IMG/VR virus record: IMGVR_UViG_3300028909_000018
Coordinates: 1-64,000 of that record
DNA: 64,000 nt
Reading direction: 5' to 3' (one strand)
From: a virus
Shown here: in pieces, positions 56,611 to 64,000 of the stretch
Layout: each line of letters opens with the position of its first letter
Numbering within the stretch: position 1 is the stretch's first letter
Notes under the pieces: model-generated
What the model saw: only the letters and a program-made list of their open reading frames with translations
Told to the model about the DNA's origin: nothing
Databases searched by the model: none
Position numbers and translations under genes: made by a program

Positions 56611-57469
56611 TAAATTCTCTGACAGCGGCTTCAGAGACTCTCTTGATGATATTATTTGTGTCACAGGCATAAAGTCCCGAGCATGAGAAGGCATTGAATT
56701 CGATGATCCTAGGACCATCCACGGTCAGCGCCGTATCAACCACATAGACATTATCTGGTTGATACTCTTCTCTTGAAATCTGTTTCGCCAAGGCCTGACA
56801 ATCAGGTTCAACATCGATTCTGATGTCAAGCTTTCCGTCACGCTGATATTGGGACTGCGCGATAACCTCTCGATTACAGATCACATGGCGATACTCACCA
56901 ATAATTGATTTCTCCCGCGCGATGACACAAAGTTCTTCGTCAGAAATATGTTCGTACCTCGATAGCTGCTCTGGGTTATCCTCGGCGGTATTAAAGTCGA
57001 AGACACGGCCAGCAAATGATTTGGTCACCACGTCAGGCCTGATGAACATGCGGTGATCATCAAAATAAGGAGGTTGGAGACCATCAGAAAGGTCGGCATC
57101 CAACCTACGCTTCAACTCACCATAGGGCAGAATCTGCCACCGATCACTCAGCATGAGGCCGGGATATCTCCAACAATAATTGGAGAACTTCAGCGCCTCC
57201 TTCTTGAAATATGCCCCCGGATATCCCAGATTTTTCAAAATCCCACATCGCTCAACCTGATTCAAAAACTGAATCGAACCATAAAGGATGGTCGGCACTG
57301 GATCAAGTTGAGTGAAATTAAAAATAGGTTGAACACTGAAGGGAACATACTTTGTCACAAAGACATTATGTCCCTGATCGACGGCGGCACTTCCTAGGCT
57401 TGGAAATCCCCTGTCACCATCATGACGTTCCAGAAGGATTTCATCGATGACCCAATTACATTTTTCCAT
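56591..57469 (-). CDS. ATP-grasp domain protein (DUF4343/R2K type)
   Basis: 292 residues from ATG 57469. The C-terminal third carries the ATP-grasp end: PDNVYVVDTALTVDGPRIIE with EFNAFSCSGLYACD. Middle has RPDVVTKSFAGRVFD. R2K-type ATP-grasp enzymes couple a carboxylate to an amine and occur in phages, possibly in protein or peptide tagging. Substrate unknown. Overlaps the following SLOG-like gene by 20 nt. Confidence 0.75.
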   Translation of the reverse strand: MEKCNWVIDEILLERHDGDRGFPSLGSAAVDQGHNVFVTKYVPFSVQPIFNFTQLDPVPTILYGSIQFLNQVERCGILKNLGYPGAYFKKEALKFSNYCWRYPGLMLSDRWQILPYGELKRRLDADLSDGLQPPYFDDHRMFIRPDVVTKSFAGRVFDFNTAEDNPEQLSRYEHISDEELCVIAREKSIIGEYRHVICNREVIAQSQYQRDGKLDIRIDVEPDCQALAKQISREEYQPDNVYVVDTALTVDGPRIIEFNAFSCSGLYACDTNNIIKRVSEAAVREFNGEDVD

Positions 57470-57653
57470 GAAAGAAGATTCCAATTTTTTTGCCTAAATT
57501 CATAAAGAACCAAATAAAAATTGTTATGGGCCATAGGATTGATGCAAGGTATAAACCTTGATTCGTAAAAACCTCTTCACCAGTTTTTATATGTGTATAT
57601 CCACAGAAGATGAAGGCGAAAGCAAAATAGAGAAATAGATAAACCCAATCCAT
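57456..57653 (-). CDS. Small membrane protein
   Basis: 65 residues, two hydrophobic segments (VYLFLYFAFAFIFCGY and ASILWPITIFIWFFMNL) with a basic tail. MDW start and layout are shared with the 53-residue protein at 57684. GGAG 8 nt upstream. Confidence 0.6.
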   Translation of the reverse strand: MDWVYLFLYFAFAFIFCGYTHIKTGEEVFTNQGLYLASILWPITIFIWFFMNLGKKIGIFFHGKM

Positions 57654-57683
57654 CAGAACATCTCCGATATTTTTACACCTAGT

Positions 57684-57845
57684 TTAAAGCCCCCCAATAA
57701 CAGGAATCATGAAAGGCCAGAATAACGCTCCACATATAACAATAGGAGCAGACCAAAATTTGTGTTGCGCATAGCCGCCAAACAAGGCAGCTATTGCAAA
57801 GTATCCAATCACAAAAAGAAACGTTAAAATCAAATTCCAATCCAT
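57684..57845 (-). CDS. Small membrane protein, 53 residues
   Basis: MDWNLILTFLFVIGYFAIAA then GGYAQHKFWSAPIVICGALF, ending VIGGL: two transmembrane segments. ATG overlaps the RegA stop (TGATG). Likely paralogue of the protein at 57456-57653. Confidence 0.6.
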   Translation of the reverse strand: MDWNLILTFLFVIGYFAIAALFGGYAQHKFWSAPIVICGALFWPFMIPVIGGL

Positions 57846-58243
57846 CAGCCTTTAACTCCAATGTTATATTTCACGACAAAATTCCAATCCGGCTTCTCGG
57901 CAAAGGGAACCACACGAATTGTCTTCATGCTGGCCACAGGTGACTCGGTGACGGAGGGATTGACAATCTTGACCAGATTCCACTGTTGCAGAAGGTTGGC
58001 GATGGTGTTGCGACGGCCCCGATCCTCGTCGGAGAAATGTTTGCCCTTACCATCCAACATGAACATCTCTAGAAAATGAACGATGTAATACCGGCCTCGC
58101 TTATGTAGAATGTGACAAGTCTGATACAGTGTCTTGTCCTTATGTGAGGCAATCCCGATTCGGGAAAGAGTTTCCTTGACCTTTAAAAAGTCTTCATCAT
58201 ATTTTAGTTCAATCTCTACGAGAGAATCAACGACAGTAGACAT
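57845..58243 (-). CDS. regA: RegA translational repressor
   Basis: 132 residues (T4 RegA: 122). Strong family match: EDFLKVKETLSRIGIASHKD, LYQTCHILHKRGRYYIVHF and a C-terminal DWNFVVKYNIG. RegA binds ribosome sites of early messages and blocks translation of replication genes including 44, 45 and 62. Located downstream of 62 as in T4. Confidence 0.95.
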   Translation of the reverse strand: MSTVVDSLVEIELKYDEDFLKVKETLSRIGIASHKDKTLYQTCHILHKRGRYYIVHFLEMFMLDGKGKHFSDEDRGRRNTIANLLQQWNLVKIVNPSVTESPVASMKTIRVVPFAEKPDWNFVVKYNIGVKG

Positions 58244-58244
58244 A

Positions 58245-58628
58245 TTAATCTCCTTTTCTTATTATTGTTTCTTCATACCATTCTTTGATATACTGTAACT
58301 GTTCCTCGGTAAGGATTTTTAATGTATCCGCCGCGTGGTTAATGGAACAATCATAATATTCTGATATTATCTTGATGTTTTCGTCGGCCTCACTTTTAAA
58401 CCATTTCGAATATCTCTTCCTTCCTTTGATGGAGTTGAAGTAAAAATCCTTATGGAATTCTTTCGGGATATCTTTGGAGAACGAAGCCGCCTCGGCAGCA
58501 TAAAGGATCGTGTCAACATGATACGAGAAGAATCGATCCGTAAGGTATTTGTCGTAGCCCTTGTCTAGTTCCGTCTCCTGACGGTTACTGAGAGCCGCAA
58601 TATGCTCAAAAGGTTTTAACAAAGGCAT
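58245..58628 (-). CDS. 62: gp62-like clamp-loader small subunit
   Basis: 127 residues (T4 gp62: 187, so short). Marks: FFSYHVDTILYAAEAA, FHKDFYFNSIKGRKRYSKWFK. Works with gp44 to load the gp45 clamp. Order 45-44-[membrane ORF]-62-regA follows T4. Its start overlaps the 67-residue membrane ORF by 23 nt. Confidence 0.85.
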   Translation of the reverse strand: MPLLKPFEHIAALSNRQETELDKGYDKYLTDRFFSYHVDTILYAAEAASFSKDIPKEFHKDFYFNSIKGRKRYSKWFKSEADENIKIISEYYDCSINHAADTLKILTEEQLQYIKEWYEETIIRKGD

Positions 58629-58809
58629 ATGTCATCACAATAAATATAAAGTAAAACATGAAAAGATATATATAATCATCCTTCTTTAATTCACGATGGA
58701 GCATCATAAATGTTCCTGAAAGAAGAGCCAAGATGGAAAATCCATATATGACAAATATGGAGCACCAGATGAAACCGTAAAAAATATTAAATATAAGATC
58801 AAGCAACAT
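58606..58809 (-). CDS. Small membrane protein between genes 44 and 62
   Basis: 67 residues with two transmembrane segments (IFYGFIWCSIFVIYGFSIL and YLFMFYFIFIVMTYAFV). Starts 3 nt after the gene 44 stop and overlaps gene 62. Not present in T4 at this place. Unassigned. Confidence 0.6.
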   Translation of the reverse strand: MLLDLIFNIFYGFIWCSIFVIYGFSILALLSGTFMMLHRELKKDDYIYLFMFYFIFIVMTYAFVKTF

Positions 58810-58812
58810 GGT

Positions 58813-59769
58813 TTATTCCTTCCACACCATTTCAGACATAATCTGTGTTAAAAATGCCACGGTATTGATTTCTTTATCAATCACGAAGGCCTGTTTGTAG
58901 TCATATTCATTGTATAGCACAACGAAGGACGGAAGGCAAGAAATTTGAACCTTCAATCTGACGCCATTTAGGAGCCGACGCGCGAAGGCGTTGAAATCAT
59001 TGACGGAGTTGTAGTTCTCTCCGACCCACTTTCGCATACCATTCCAGTTCTTCGACTTTAAAAGGTCGATGATATCATCTACCGACTCTTCCGAGGAAAT
59101 AGACAAAATTCCTGTGTCAATTGTCTTGGCCTTCACCGAATAGGCATGTAGCTCCACCAGCGTCTTACGCCAGTCAGGATAATACTTCTTGACAACCTCG
59201 GCCACAACCTTCTTGTCATAGGTGACACTTTCCTGATCGAGAATAGTAAATACGGAAATCAGAAACTCCCGACCAAGAATGGGTAGGTCTTCCTTGGTTA
59301 GGTTGAAATCTATGGTGGCGAAGCGGGAGAAGTAGGCGCTATCCAGCCGTTCCTTATGATTACACGTTATGATGAAACCTGCGTTGGAAGCAAACTCTTC
59401 TATGAAGCTTTTAAGCGCCTCCTGAGAGGCCTTCAGCATTCCGTCACCTTCGTCAAAGACAATGTACTTTCTGCCGTCCTTGAAGCTTACAGACGAGGCA
59501 AAGTCCATTACCTCGTTGCGGATCACATCAATCCCCTTCTTTAGGGATGAGTTGATCTTAATATAATCCGCATCAATTTCATCAAGCATGGCAAGAGCCA
59601 CGGAAGTCTTCCCAACACCGGGAGGGCCAGCCAGAACAAGATTTGGAATATTCTTATCATCAACATATCCTTGAAAGAGGCTCTTGATACGCTCTGGTAG
59701 GATGCATTCTTTTACCGTCGTTGGACGATATTTGTCGGCCCATCCAAAATATTTTCTATCGCCCTGCAT
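58813..59769 (-). CDS. 44: gp44-like clamp-loader ATPase
   Basis: 318 residues (T4 gp44: 319). AAA+ domain: Walker A AGPPGVGKTS at ~48-57, Walker B IVFDEGDGM, sensor 1 IITCNHKERL, SRF arginine-finger-type motif YFSRFATIDF. Opens and loads the gp45 ring with gp62. Confidence 0.95.
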   Translation of the reverse strand: MQGDRKYFGWADKYRPTTVKECILPERIKSLFQGYVDDKNIPNLVLAGPPGVGKTSVALAMLDEIDADYIKINSSLKKGIDVIRNEVMDFASSVSFKDGRKYIVFDEGDGMLKASQEALKSFIEEFASNAGFIITCNHKERLDSAYFSRFATIDFNLTKEDLPILGREFLISVFTILDQESVTYDKKVVAEVVKKYYPDWRKTLVELHAYSVKAKTIDTGILSISSEESVDDIIDLLKSKNWNGMRKWVGENYNSVNDFNAFARRLLNGVRLKVQISCLPSFVVLYNEYDYKQAFVIDKEINTVAFLTQIMSEMVWKE

Positions 59770-59875
59770 GATCCTTAAATCCCTTCATAAACAATAAAAT
59801 CATTTTTGTCACACAATACGCCAAGAAACCACAAACAATAACCGTGGGTCCATAGGCGAGAAGGCAAATCAACAC
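59756..59875 (-). CDS. 39-residue membrane peptide between genes 45 and 44
   Basis: GTG start 59875 overlapping the gp45 stop. VLICLLAYGPTVIVCGFLAY then CVTKMILLFMKGF and a short basic end: one or two membrane segments. Overlaps the gene 44 start by 14 nt, so it may serve to couple translation. No recognised family. Confidence 0.45.
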   Translation of the reverse strand: MLICLLAYGPTVIVCGFLAYCVTKMILLFMKGFKDHAGR

Positions 59876-60531
59876 GAAGACTTATCTTTGTTATATGCGA
59901 AGTAGTAAGAAATTCTGTCGGATTTGAAGGAGATGGCCCCCTTCTTGGAAACGCCGACGGCATAATCCGCATCAATTAGGTTTAATAGCTCACGCGGCAC
60001 GACAATTTTAAAAACCGCCTCGGTCTCTCCGATCAGCGTCGCTGCCGAGTCGCCATTCTCGTTGGCGTTGACCACTTCCAGATAAATCTTGGTTCCATTA
60101 CCCCGGAAGGTGATGTAGTCCGACTTCAGGATATTGGCCAGCTTCATGGTACTCGAATAATCTTCGTACTTCAAGCCAAAAGAAACATCATTCGTCATCT
60201 TGGCATACTTGGCCGGATTCTTTTCAAATTTAATGAATTCTGGCTTTGTAAGCTGATAATTACAGACATTTGTCTTGCCCTCGGTCGAAATCTTCAGAAA
60301 ACGATCCGAAACGACGACTTCGGGGTTATCATAAAGACTGAGGATGGAGAGAAGCTTTGGCAGGGAAAAGATCGAGAATGCTGTTTCGACCTCAACATCT
60401 GACTTCGTGGAGGCGAAAACACTTCCAGCAGCCGAGATGACCGACTGCTCAAATCCCTCAACAAAATGCATTTGAGGGTTAATTGTGGAGAAGTTTTTCA
60501 AAATCTCCACAAACGCCTTTGTAAACTTCAA
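59869..60531 (-). CDS. 45: gp45-like sliding clamp, TTG start
   Basis: 220 residues (T4 gp45: 228). Start TTG 60531, which lies 1 nt after the upstream stop with a GGGG-type site and gives MKFTKAFVEILKNFSTINPQ, aligning with the T4 start MKLSKDTTALLKNFATINSG. An ATG-less frame from 60564 overlaps the upstream gene. Trimeric DNA clamp for polymerase and, in T4, co-activator of late transcription; this fits the ATAAATA motifs seen here. Confidence 0.9.
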   Translation of the reverse strand: MKFTKAFVEILKNFSTINPQMHFVEGFEQSVISAAGSVFASTKSDVEVETAFSIFSLPKLLSILSLYDNPEVVVSDRFLKISTEGKTNVCNYQLTKPEFIKFEKNPAKYAKMTNDVSFGLKYEDYSSTMKLANILKSDYITFRGNGTKIYLEVVNANENGDSAATLIGETEAVFKIVVPRELLNLIDADYAVGVSKKGAISFKSDRISYYFAYNKDKSSC

Positions 60532-60532
60532 A

Positions 60533-60763
60533 TTACCAACCCCAGACTGAGAAGAAACCACCACTACGAAGGACGATGAGAGTCAAAATCCCACTTAGAA
60601 AGAAGACAAGTCCTGTACCGATATTCTTCCCCTTCCTTTCTTCATCGAAGTTTTTATGGTGATAAATTTCATAAAAAGTAACACTAGAACTGTATATTAG
60701 ACGTATCAATCCATTGATGATTATATACATATTCCAAATCAACATCCAATACTGAGGCCACAT
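60533..60763 (-). CDS. Small membrane protein upstream of gene 45
   Basis: 76 residues, two hydrophobic segments (YWMLIWNMYIIINGLIRLIY and GLVFFLSGILTLIVL) separated by a charged loop. Coupled to gene 45. Unassigned. Confidence 0.55.
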   Translation of the reverse strand: MWPQYWMLIWNMYIIINGLIRLIYSSSVTFYEIYHHKNFDEERKGKNIGTGLVFFLSGILTLIVLRSGGFFSVWGW

Positions 60764-60841
60764 AGTTTACTTACCTTTATTTTTTGTTGGAGCAACATCT
60801 ACTTGTAGTTATTATTTAAAATAATTTAACCTATCTTATTG

Positions 60842-61837
60842 TTATTTATTCTTTTTTCCAAGTTTTGATATTTCCGCCGTTGGAGAAGCGCCGATACCCG
60901 CAAGATCGGCCAGACTTCCGCCGTAAACCATCGTGCCGGTGTGATTTGTCTTCATCCATGGGCAAAGCCAGATATGCAGACCGATCTGTTGGATTTTCTG
61001 GGAGAACCAATAATCCTCGGAAAGATATCTCTTAGAAGAACGACTGAAGGCATTGTTATACTCTTCTAAGAGCGTTGTCAAGTCGGCCTGAAGACCGGCT
61101 AGAACCTTTGTGTCTTCGGCTTCCTTGGTCTTCTCAAGCGCCATCACGACGCGATTTTTAAAGACGTTCAAATCAGGAACGTCGATTTCTGCCTGAAAGA
61201 ACTGGCAAATCTCTCTTGAACCGTCGAAATGCTCAGTACGAACATGATCTGGACGATACATATATTGAGGGAAAGACTCCTGAAACTTGACCAAGGTGCT
61301 GCGGCGGATCATCATGAATCCGGTCCCACCTTCTAGAATTTCACAAGGCTCTCCAATCGGAATGTTGCCGGTTCCCGACTTGGGATTGAACACGAAGTCA
61401 CCAACGAACTTATCCAGAACTTGGGGATTCTCGTCGTTGGGTCCACAGACGCCTGAATTGACGGCCTGAACGATCTTCTCCCAGCTAATGCACTTCTTGG
61501 GGTAAGGAGCACAAAGCACATCGTATGGTGAATCATCGGTCATGATGCCCATCATGGCGATAACATCGCCGGGATCGAAGCCGATGTCGGCGTCTAGGAA
61601 CAGAAGATAATCCATCTTCGAACGAAGAAATTCATCGACGCAGTAATTACGGGCTCTGGTAATCAGAGACTCGTTGAAAAGTGCAAAGAATTGAAGTTCA
61701 ATATTATAACGTGTGCAGATGGCCGTCAGGTCGGCCATTGATTTGGTATACATACCACCACACATACCGCCATACATTGGCGTAGCAACAAATAATTTCT
61801 TCTTGGCCAATTCCTCATGAGTTAACTTAATTTCCAT
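60842..61837 (-). CDS. GT-A type glycosyltransferase
   Basis: 331 residues. LFVATPMYGGMCGGMYTKSM at the start, metal-binding DxD in LLFLDADIGFD at ~78-88, and GGTGFMMIRR, all typical of a glycosyltransferase family 2-like protein found in T4-type phages. Could modify DNA, a virion glycan or lipopolysaccharide; substrate unknown. Ends HTGTMVYGG followed by a short Lys tail. Confidence 0.85.
   Translation of the reverse strand: MEIKLTHEELAKKKLFVATPMYGGMCGGMYTKSMADLTAICTRYNIELQFFALFNESLITRARNYCVDEFLRSKMDYLLFLDADIGFDPGDVIAMMGIMTDDSPYDVLCAPYPKKCISWEKIVQAVNSGVCGPNDENPQVLDKFVGDFVFNPKSGTGNIPIGEPCEILEGGTGFMMIRRSTLVKFQESFPQYMYRPDHVRTEHFDGSREICQFFQAEIDVPDLNVFKNRVVMALEKTKEAEDTKVLAGLQADLTTLLEEYNNAFSRSSKRYLSEDYWFSQKIQQIGLHIWLCPWMKTNHTGTMVYGGSLADLAGIGASPTAEISKLGKKNK
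60843..60850 (-). promoter_or_regulatory. Late-promoter-like motif AATAAATA
   Basis: Minus-strand AATAAATA inside the end of the glycosyltransferase gene, ~80 nt upstream of the membrane gene 60533-60763. The 78-nt gap between the genes otherwise holds only AT-rich sequence with a palindrome ATTATTTTAAATAAT. Confidence 0.3.
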
Positions 61838-61843
61838 ATGGTT

Positions 61844-62071
61844 TTATATTTCCTTTTCTTGTTTTTGGGATTTTCTTGTTAGGATCAGTCTATTATTTTT
61901 CATTACTGAATCCCACTCTTCCATGTCGATTGTAACCGTATTCCAGTTGTCACTTATCTTTATTGCATACTCAGATAAGATATATCCGGCCAAACTTATA
62001 TCGATATCCGCGACATGTATAGATGAAATTCCTGTTGTCGTTGTCCATGGTGCTACGTAATCTTTAAACAT
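61844..62071 (-). CDS. Hypothetical protein
   Basis: 75 residues, beta-rich start (DYVAPWTTTTGISSIHVADID) and basic tail. TAATG overlap with the MazG-like gene. Unassigned. Confidence 0.55.
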   Translation of the reverse strand: MFKDYVAPWTTTTGISSIHVADIDISLAGYILSEYAIKISDNWNTVTIDMEEWDSVMKNNRLILTRKSQKQEKEI

Positions 62072-62490
62072 TAGAATTTTTTGCCACCCTTTTTTTCACG
62101 GTTCTCAACCTTATGGTCGGCGCGAGTGGTGTTATAAAGAAACTTTTCCACCACGGCCCCACCGATATCCAACCCCTGTTGTGCGGCAAGATCGAAGATG
62201 CGGATCACGGCGTCGGCCAGTTCGGCCTCAATTCCCTTGCGGTTCGGTAGATGGTCATCCATCAGGCCCTTGCGCTGCGCCTCCAACGCCTCGGATAGTT
62301 CCGAATGAATCAGGGCAATCATGGTGGAAATGAGATAGTTTTCGAAGACCGGAACCAGCTTAGGCGCGTGTTCAGTCAAAATGCTGGTGATTTCATCGGA
62401 CTTGTTACGCCAGCCCTGCTTGATATTGAAATCACCAACAATCTTCGACATTAAATTTAGGTTGTCACCATCATAGTCTGTAAGTTTCAA
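62071..62490 (-). CDS. MazG-like nucleotide pyrophosphohydrolase
   Basis: 139 residues. All-alpha NTP-PPase core: ALIHSELSEALEAQRKG (ExxE) at ~59-75 and ELADAVIRIFDLAAQQGLD (ExxD) at ~90-108. Hydrolyses (d)NTPs or (p)ppGpp-type alarmones; phage MazG homologues are proposed to reset host stress signalling. Confidence 0.85.
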   Translation of the reverse strand: MKLTDYDGDNLNLMSKIVGDFNIKQGWRNKSDEITSILTEHAPKLVPVFENYLISTMIALIHSELSEALEAQRKGLMDDHLPNRKGIEAELADAVIRIFDLAAQQGLDIGGAVVEKFLYNTTRADHKVENREKKGGKKF

Positions 62491-62493
62491 AAC

Positions 62494-62994
62494 TCAATCC
62501 TTTGTGTAATAGTCTAGGTTACGGGGAGTATAGTTATCTAGCATCTCGACGCAGATATTATAACGACGAGCCATATTTGCGACTCGGGAATCTCCAATTT
62601 CATCATGAACGTGACCATAGAGATGGATGGAACCATGGAATTTCTTGTTCCACGACTCGATGGGATAGTGATCCATCACGACATGTTTGCTGTTATGAAC
62701 GAATTCAAGCCGCGTGTGGATGGCCTTCCAGCCCAAATTTCTCGTCGCCGTATGGTCATGGTTGCCCAGCACCAATTCCTTATAACCCTTCAGGCGTTGA
62801 AATATTCCGGTATCACTCTTGTAGAACATGAAGTCGCCATTACAAATCACCCGATCTGTAGGTTCGACAACAGAATTCCAATTTTTAATCAGAGCCTCGT
62901 CCATCTCCGTGACGGAGGCGAAGGGGCGGTTACAAAACTTGATGATATTCGCGTGTCCAAAGTGTGGATCGGAGATTACCCATGTGTTTGTCAT
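62494..62994 (-). CDS. Calcineurin-like metallophosphoesterase
   Basis: 166 residues with all metal motifs: SDPHFGH at 8-14, GDFMF at ~53, LGNHDHT at ~76, a mid-protein HVVMDHYP and GHVHDE at ~127-132. Small YfcE-like phosphoesterase, common in phages; substrate unknown. Confidence 0.9.
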   Translation of the reverse strand: MTNTWVISDPHFGHANIIKFCNRPFASVTEMDEALIKNWNSVVEPTDRVICNGDFMFYKSDTGIFQRLKGYKELVLGNHDHTATRNLGWKAIHTRLEFVHNSKHVVMDHYPIESWNKKFHGSIHLYGHVHDEIGDSRVANMARRYNICVEMLDNYTPRNLDYYTKD

Positions 62995-63023
62995 TCTAAA
63001 ATTCCTTCTTCATTTTCATCATT

Positions 63024-63353
63024 CTACTTCAAAGACTTCAAACATGCAAGCAAAAACCCCTGCACGTCTTCAAAATTATTCTGGTCATTCAAACGGTCGA
63101 TTCCGTTATATCCGTTAAGATAGGACATTCTGTTAAGAAAAGCTAACGTTTTTGTGTCGGCATCTAGCCTATAGGCGGCACCAAGAATACAAAACTTACA
63201 GGCATCTGCACTGGAAGGATCGAATAGATGTATGTTATTTATATCCTTTGCGAGAGCATATTGACACCAATTCTCTTCTTTTTTGATTAATTCTGAAATA
63301 TTTTCGATATCGGTACGAATAACCAGCTTGGCCTCTTCATAGTCTTTGTTAAT
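63024..63353 (-). CDS. DUF6197-like protein, AUU start
   Basis: 109 residues from ATT 63353, 8 nt after AGGA, which directly follows the gp41 stop. No ATG, GTG or TTG is suitably placed: the first ATG in frame is ~90 codons downstream. Pattern ELIKKEENWCQYALAKD, then ADACKFCILGAA and FLNRMSYLNGYNGIDRLND resembles DUF6197 (moderate certainty). Role unknown. Confidence 0.7.
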   Translation of the reverse strand: MNKDYEEAKLVIRTDIENISELIKKEENWCQYALAKDINNIHLFDPSSADACKFCILGAAYRLDADTKTLAFLNRMSYLNGYNGIDRLNDQNNFEDVQGFLLACLKSLK

Positions 63354-63363
63354 GACAGGTTTC

Positions 63364-64000
63364 CTAGAAAAAGTCTTTGAAAGCCGACTTGTCAAGTTTC
63401 TTACTAGTATCATTTATAAATCTTTCCTTCTCTTCCTTAGTGTTGGACATGGTATTCTGGTCTGTCGCGCCGAGATTGAACAACTGCATCTTGGCCTTGT
63501 TAATCCCGACGAGAAACTTCTTATAGGTGTTCACGTCGTTATATCTATTTTTAATTTGAACGAACTGCATCTGACGATCCCGCTCTAGCTCTTCTGACGA
63601 CATGAGAGCCCAGATATGATCCGCCGTCATGGCGGTGCCAAAACTTTCAGAAACATCTTCCATGCCGGGATCAGACGAGGTATAACCCGATCTATTAAAT
63701 TGAGTCGCGGTGATAATCGGCACCGAGAATTCAACCGATAGACCACGTATTTCTTCACCCACCACCTTGACATATTCATAAATGCTGCCACCACCCATCT
63801 TCATGGTGGAGGAAAGACAGATATTCAGATAATCAATATAGATGATGTCGGGAACGAAATTCTTCTTTAATTTCAATTCCTTGATAACGGCCCGAAAGTT
63901 GGCCGAGCCAGCCTGTCGGGTAGGATATTCCTTGACGACTAGCCGTCCTGTCGTCTTGGCCTTCAATCTATTGATACTATTAACGAAATGTTCCTTTGGA
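63364..64000 (-). CDS. 41: gp41-like replicative helicase, C-terminal part
   Basis: The frame is open through the right edge, so the N-terminus lies outside the window; ~211 residues are visible. DnaB-type core: PDIIYIDYLNICLSS (Walker B), EEIRGLSVEFSVPIITATQFNR (motif H3 type) and DVSESFGTAMTADHIWAL. Matches T4 gp41, the 5'-3' fork helicase working with gp61 primase and gp59. A TTG at 63966 is internal. Confidence 0.9.
   Translation of the reverse strand, partial: PKEHFVNSINRLKAKTTGRLVVKEYPTRQAGSANFRAVIKELKLKKNFVPDIIYIDYLNICLSSTMKMGGGSIYEYVKVVGEEIRGLSVEFSVPIITATQFNRSGYTSSDPGMEDVSESFGTAMTADHIWALMSSEELERDRQMQFVQIKNRYNDVNTYKKFLVGINKAKMQLFNLGATDQNTMSNTKEEKERFINDTSKKLDKSAFKDFF

Noticed and set aside
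57679-57861. 60-codon Cys/Trp-rich ORF
   Set aside because: Out of phase with the 53-residue membrane protein that starts in a TGATG overlap with regA.

Overview
This is a contiguous piece of a T4-type tailed phage (myovirus) genome infecting a Gram-negative host. It encodes recognisable homologues of T4 gp4, gp5, gp6, gp13, gp14, gp15, gp25, gp27, gp48/54, gp53, gp41, gp44, gp45, gp62, RegA and Dda. A DUF4815 giant structural protein and a gp5-like hub without a lysozyme domain place it nearer the cyanophage / alphaproteobacterial T4-like phages than T4 itself (inference). The Gram-negative host is inferred from an Rz/Rz1-type spanin pair and periplasmic signal peptides.

Layout. 1-16 kb (minus strand): modular tail-fibre paralogues, a GIY-YIG homing endonuclease, neck genes 15-14-13, a block of small genes with their own sigma70-type promoters and UUCG-loop terminators (8-10 kb), a GH19 endolysin, glycine-rich adhesin genes and a 1038-residue fibre. 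16-35 kb (minus): baseplate and tail genes (DUF4815 giant, two large wedge-type proteins, gp6, gp25, a spike-like protein), into which seven small genes sharing an MKKLR-I-like N-terminus are inserted; four of these are ADP-ribosyltransferase-like. 35-40 kb (plus): small early-type genes, then gp48/54, gp53 and gp27, with gp4 on the other strand. 40-50 kb (mostly minus): accessory region with a DUF2786 protein, a secreted HtrA-like protease and partner, five tRNAs (Cys, Gly, Glu, Lys, Lys), two stretches that look like structured non-coding RNA, and the gp5-like hub on the plus strand. 50-64 kb (minus): thymidylate kinase, spanins, nucleotidyltransferase, Dda, Nudix, SLOG-like and ATP-grasp proteins, then the replication block regA-62-44-45, a glycosyltransferase, MazG-like and phosphoesterase genes, and the C-terminal part of the gp41 helicase at the right edge.

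How it fits together. Structural genes are preceded by an ATAAATA motif close to the T4 late promoter TATAAATA, which in T4 is read by gp55 with the gp45 clamp; a clamp and clamp loader are encoded here. Accessory genes carry TTGACA-N16/17-TATAAT-like promoters. Early and late promoters sit back to back at two places in nearly the same arrangement. Genes are tightly packed, with many ATGA/TAATG overlaps, frequent TTG starts and at least three strongly supported AUU starts.

The most interesting system is the MKKL-tagged cargo family. Each member is translationally coupled to virion genes, and the N-terminal decapeptide resembles the T4 capsid-targeting sequence with its (L/I)xE prohead-protease site. 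This suggests a set of enzymes packaged in the head and delivered with the DNA, as T4 Alt is. That role is inference.
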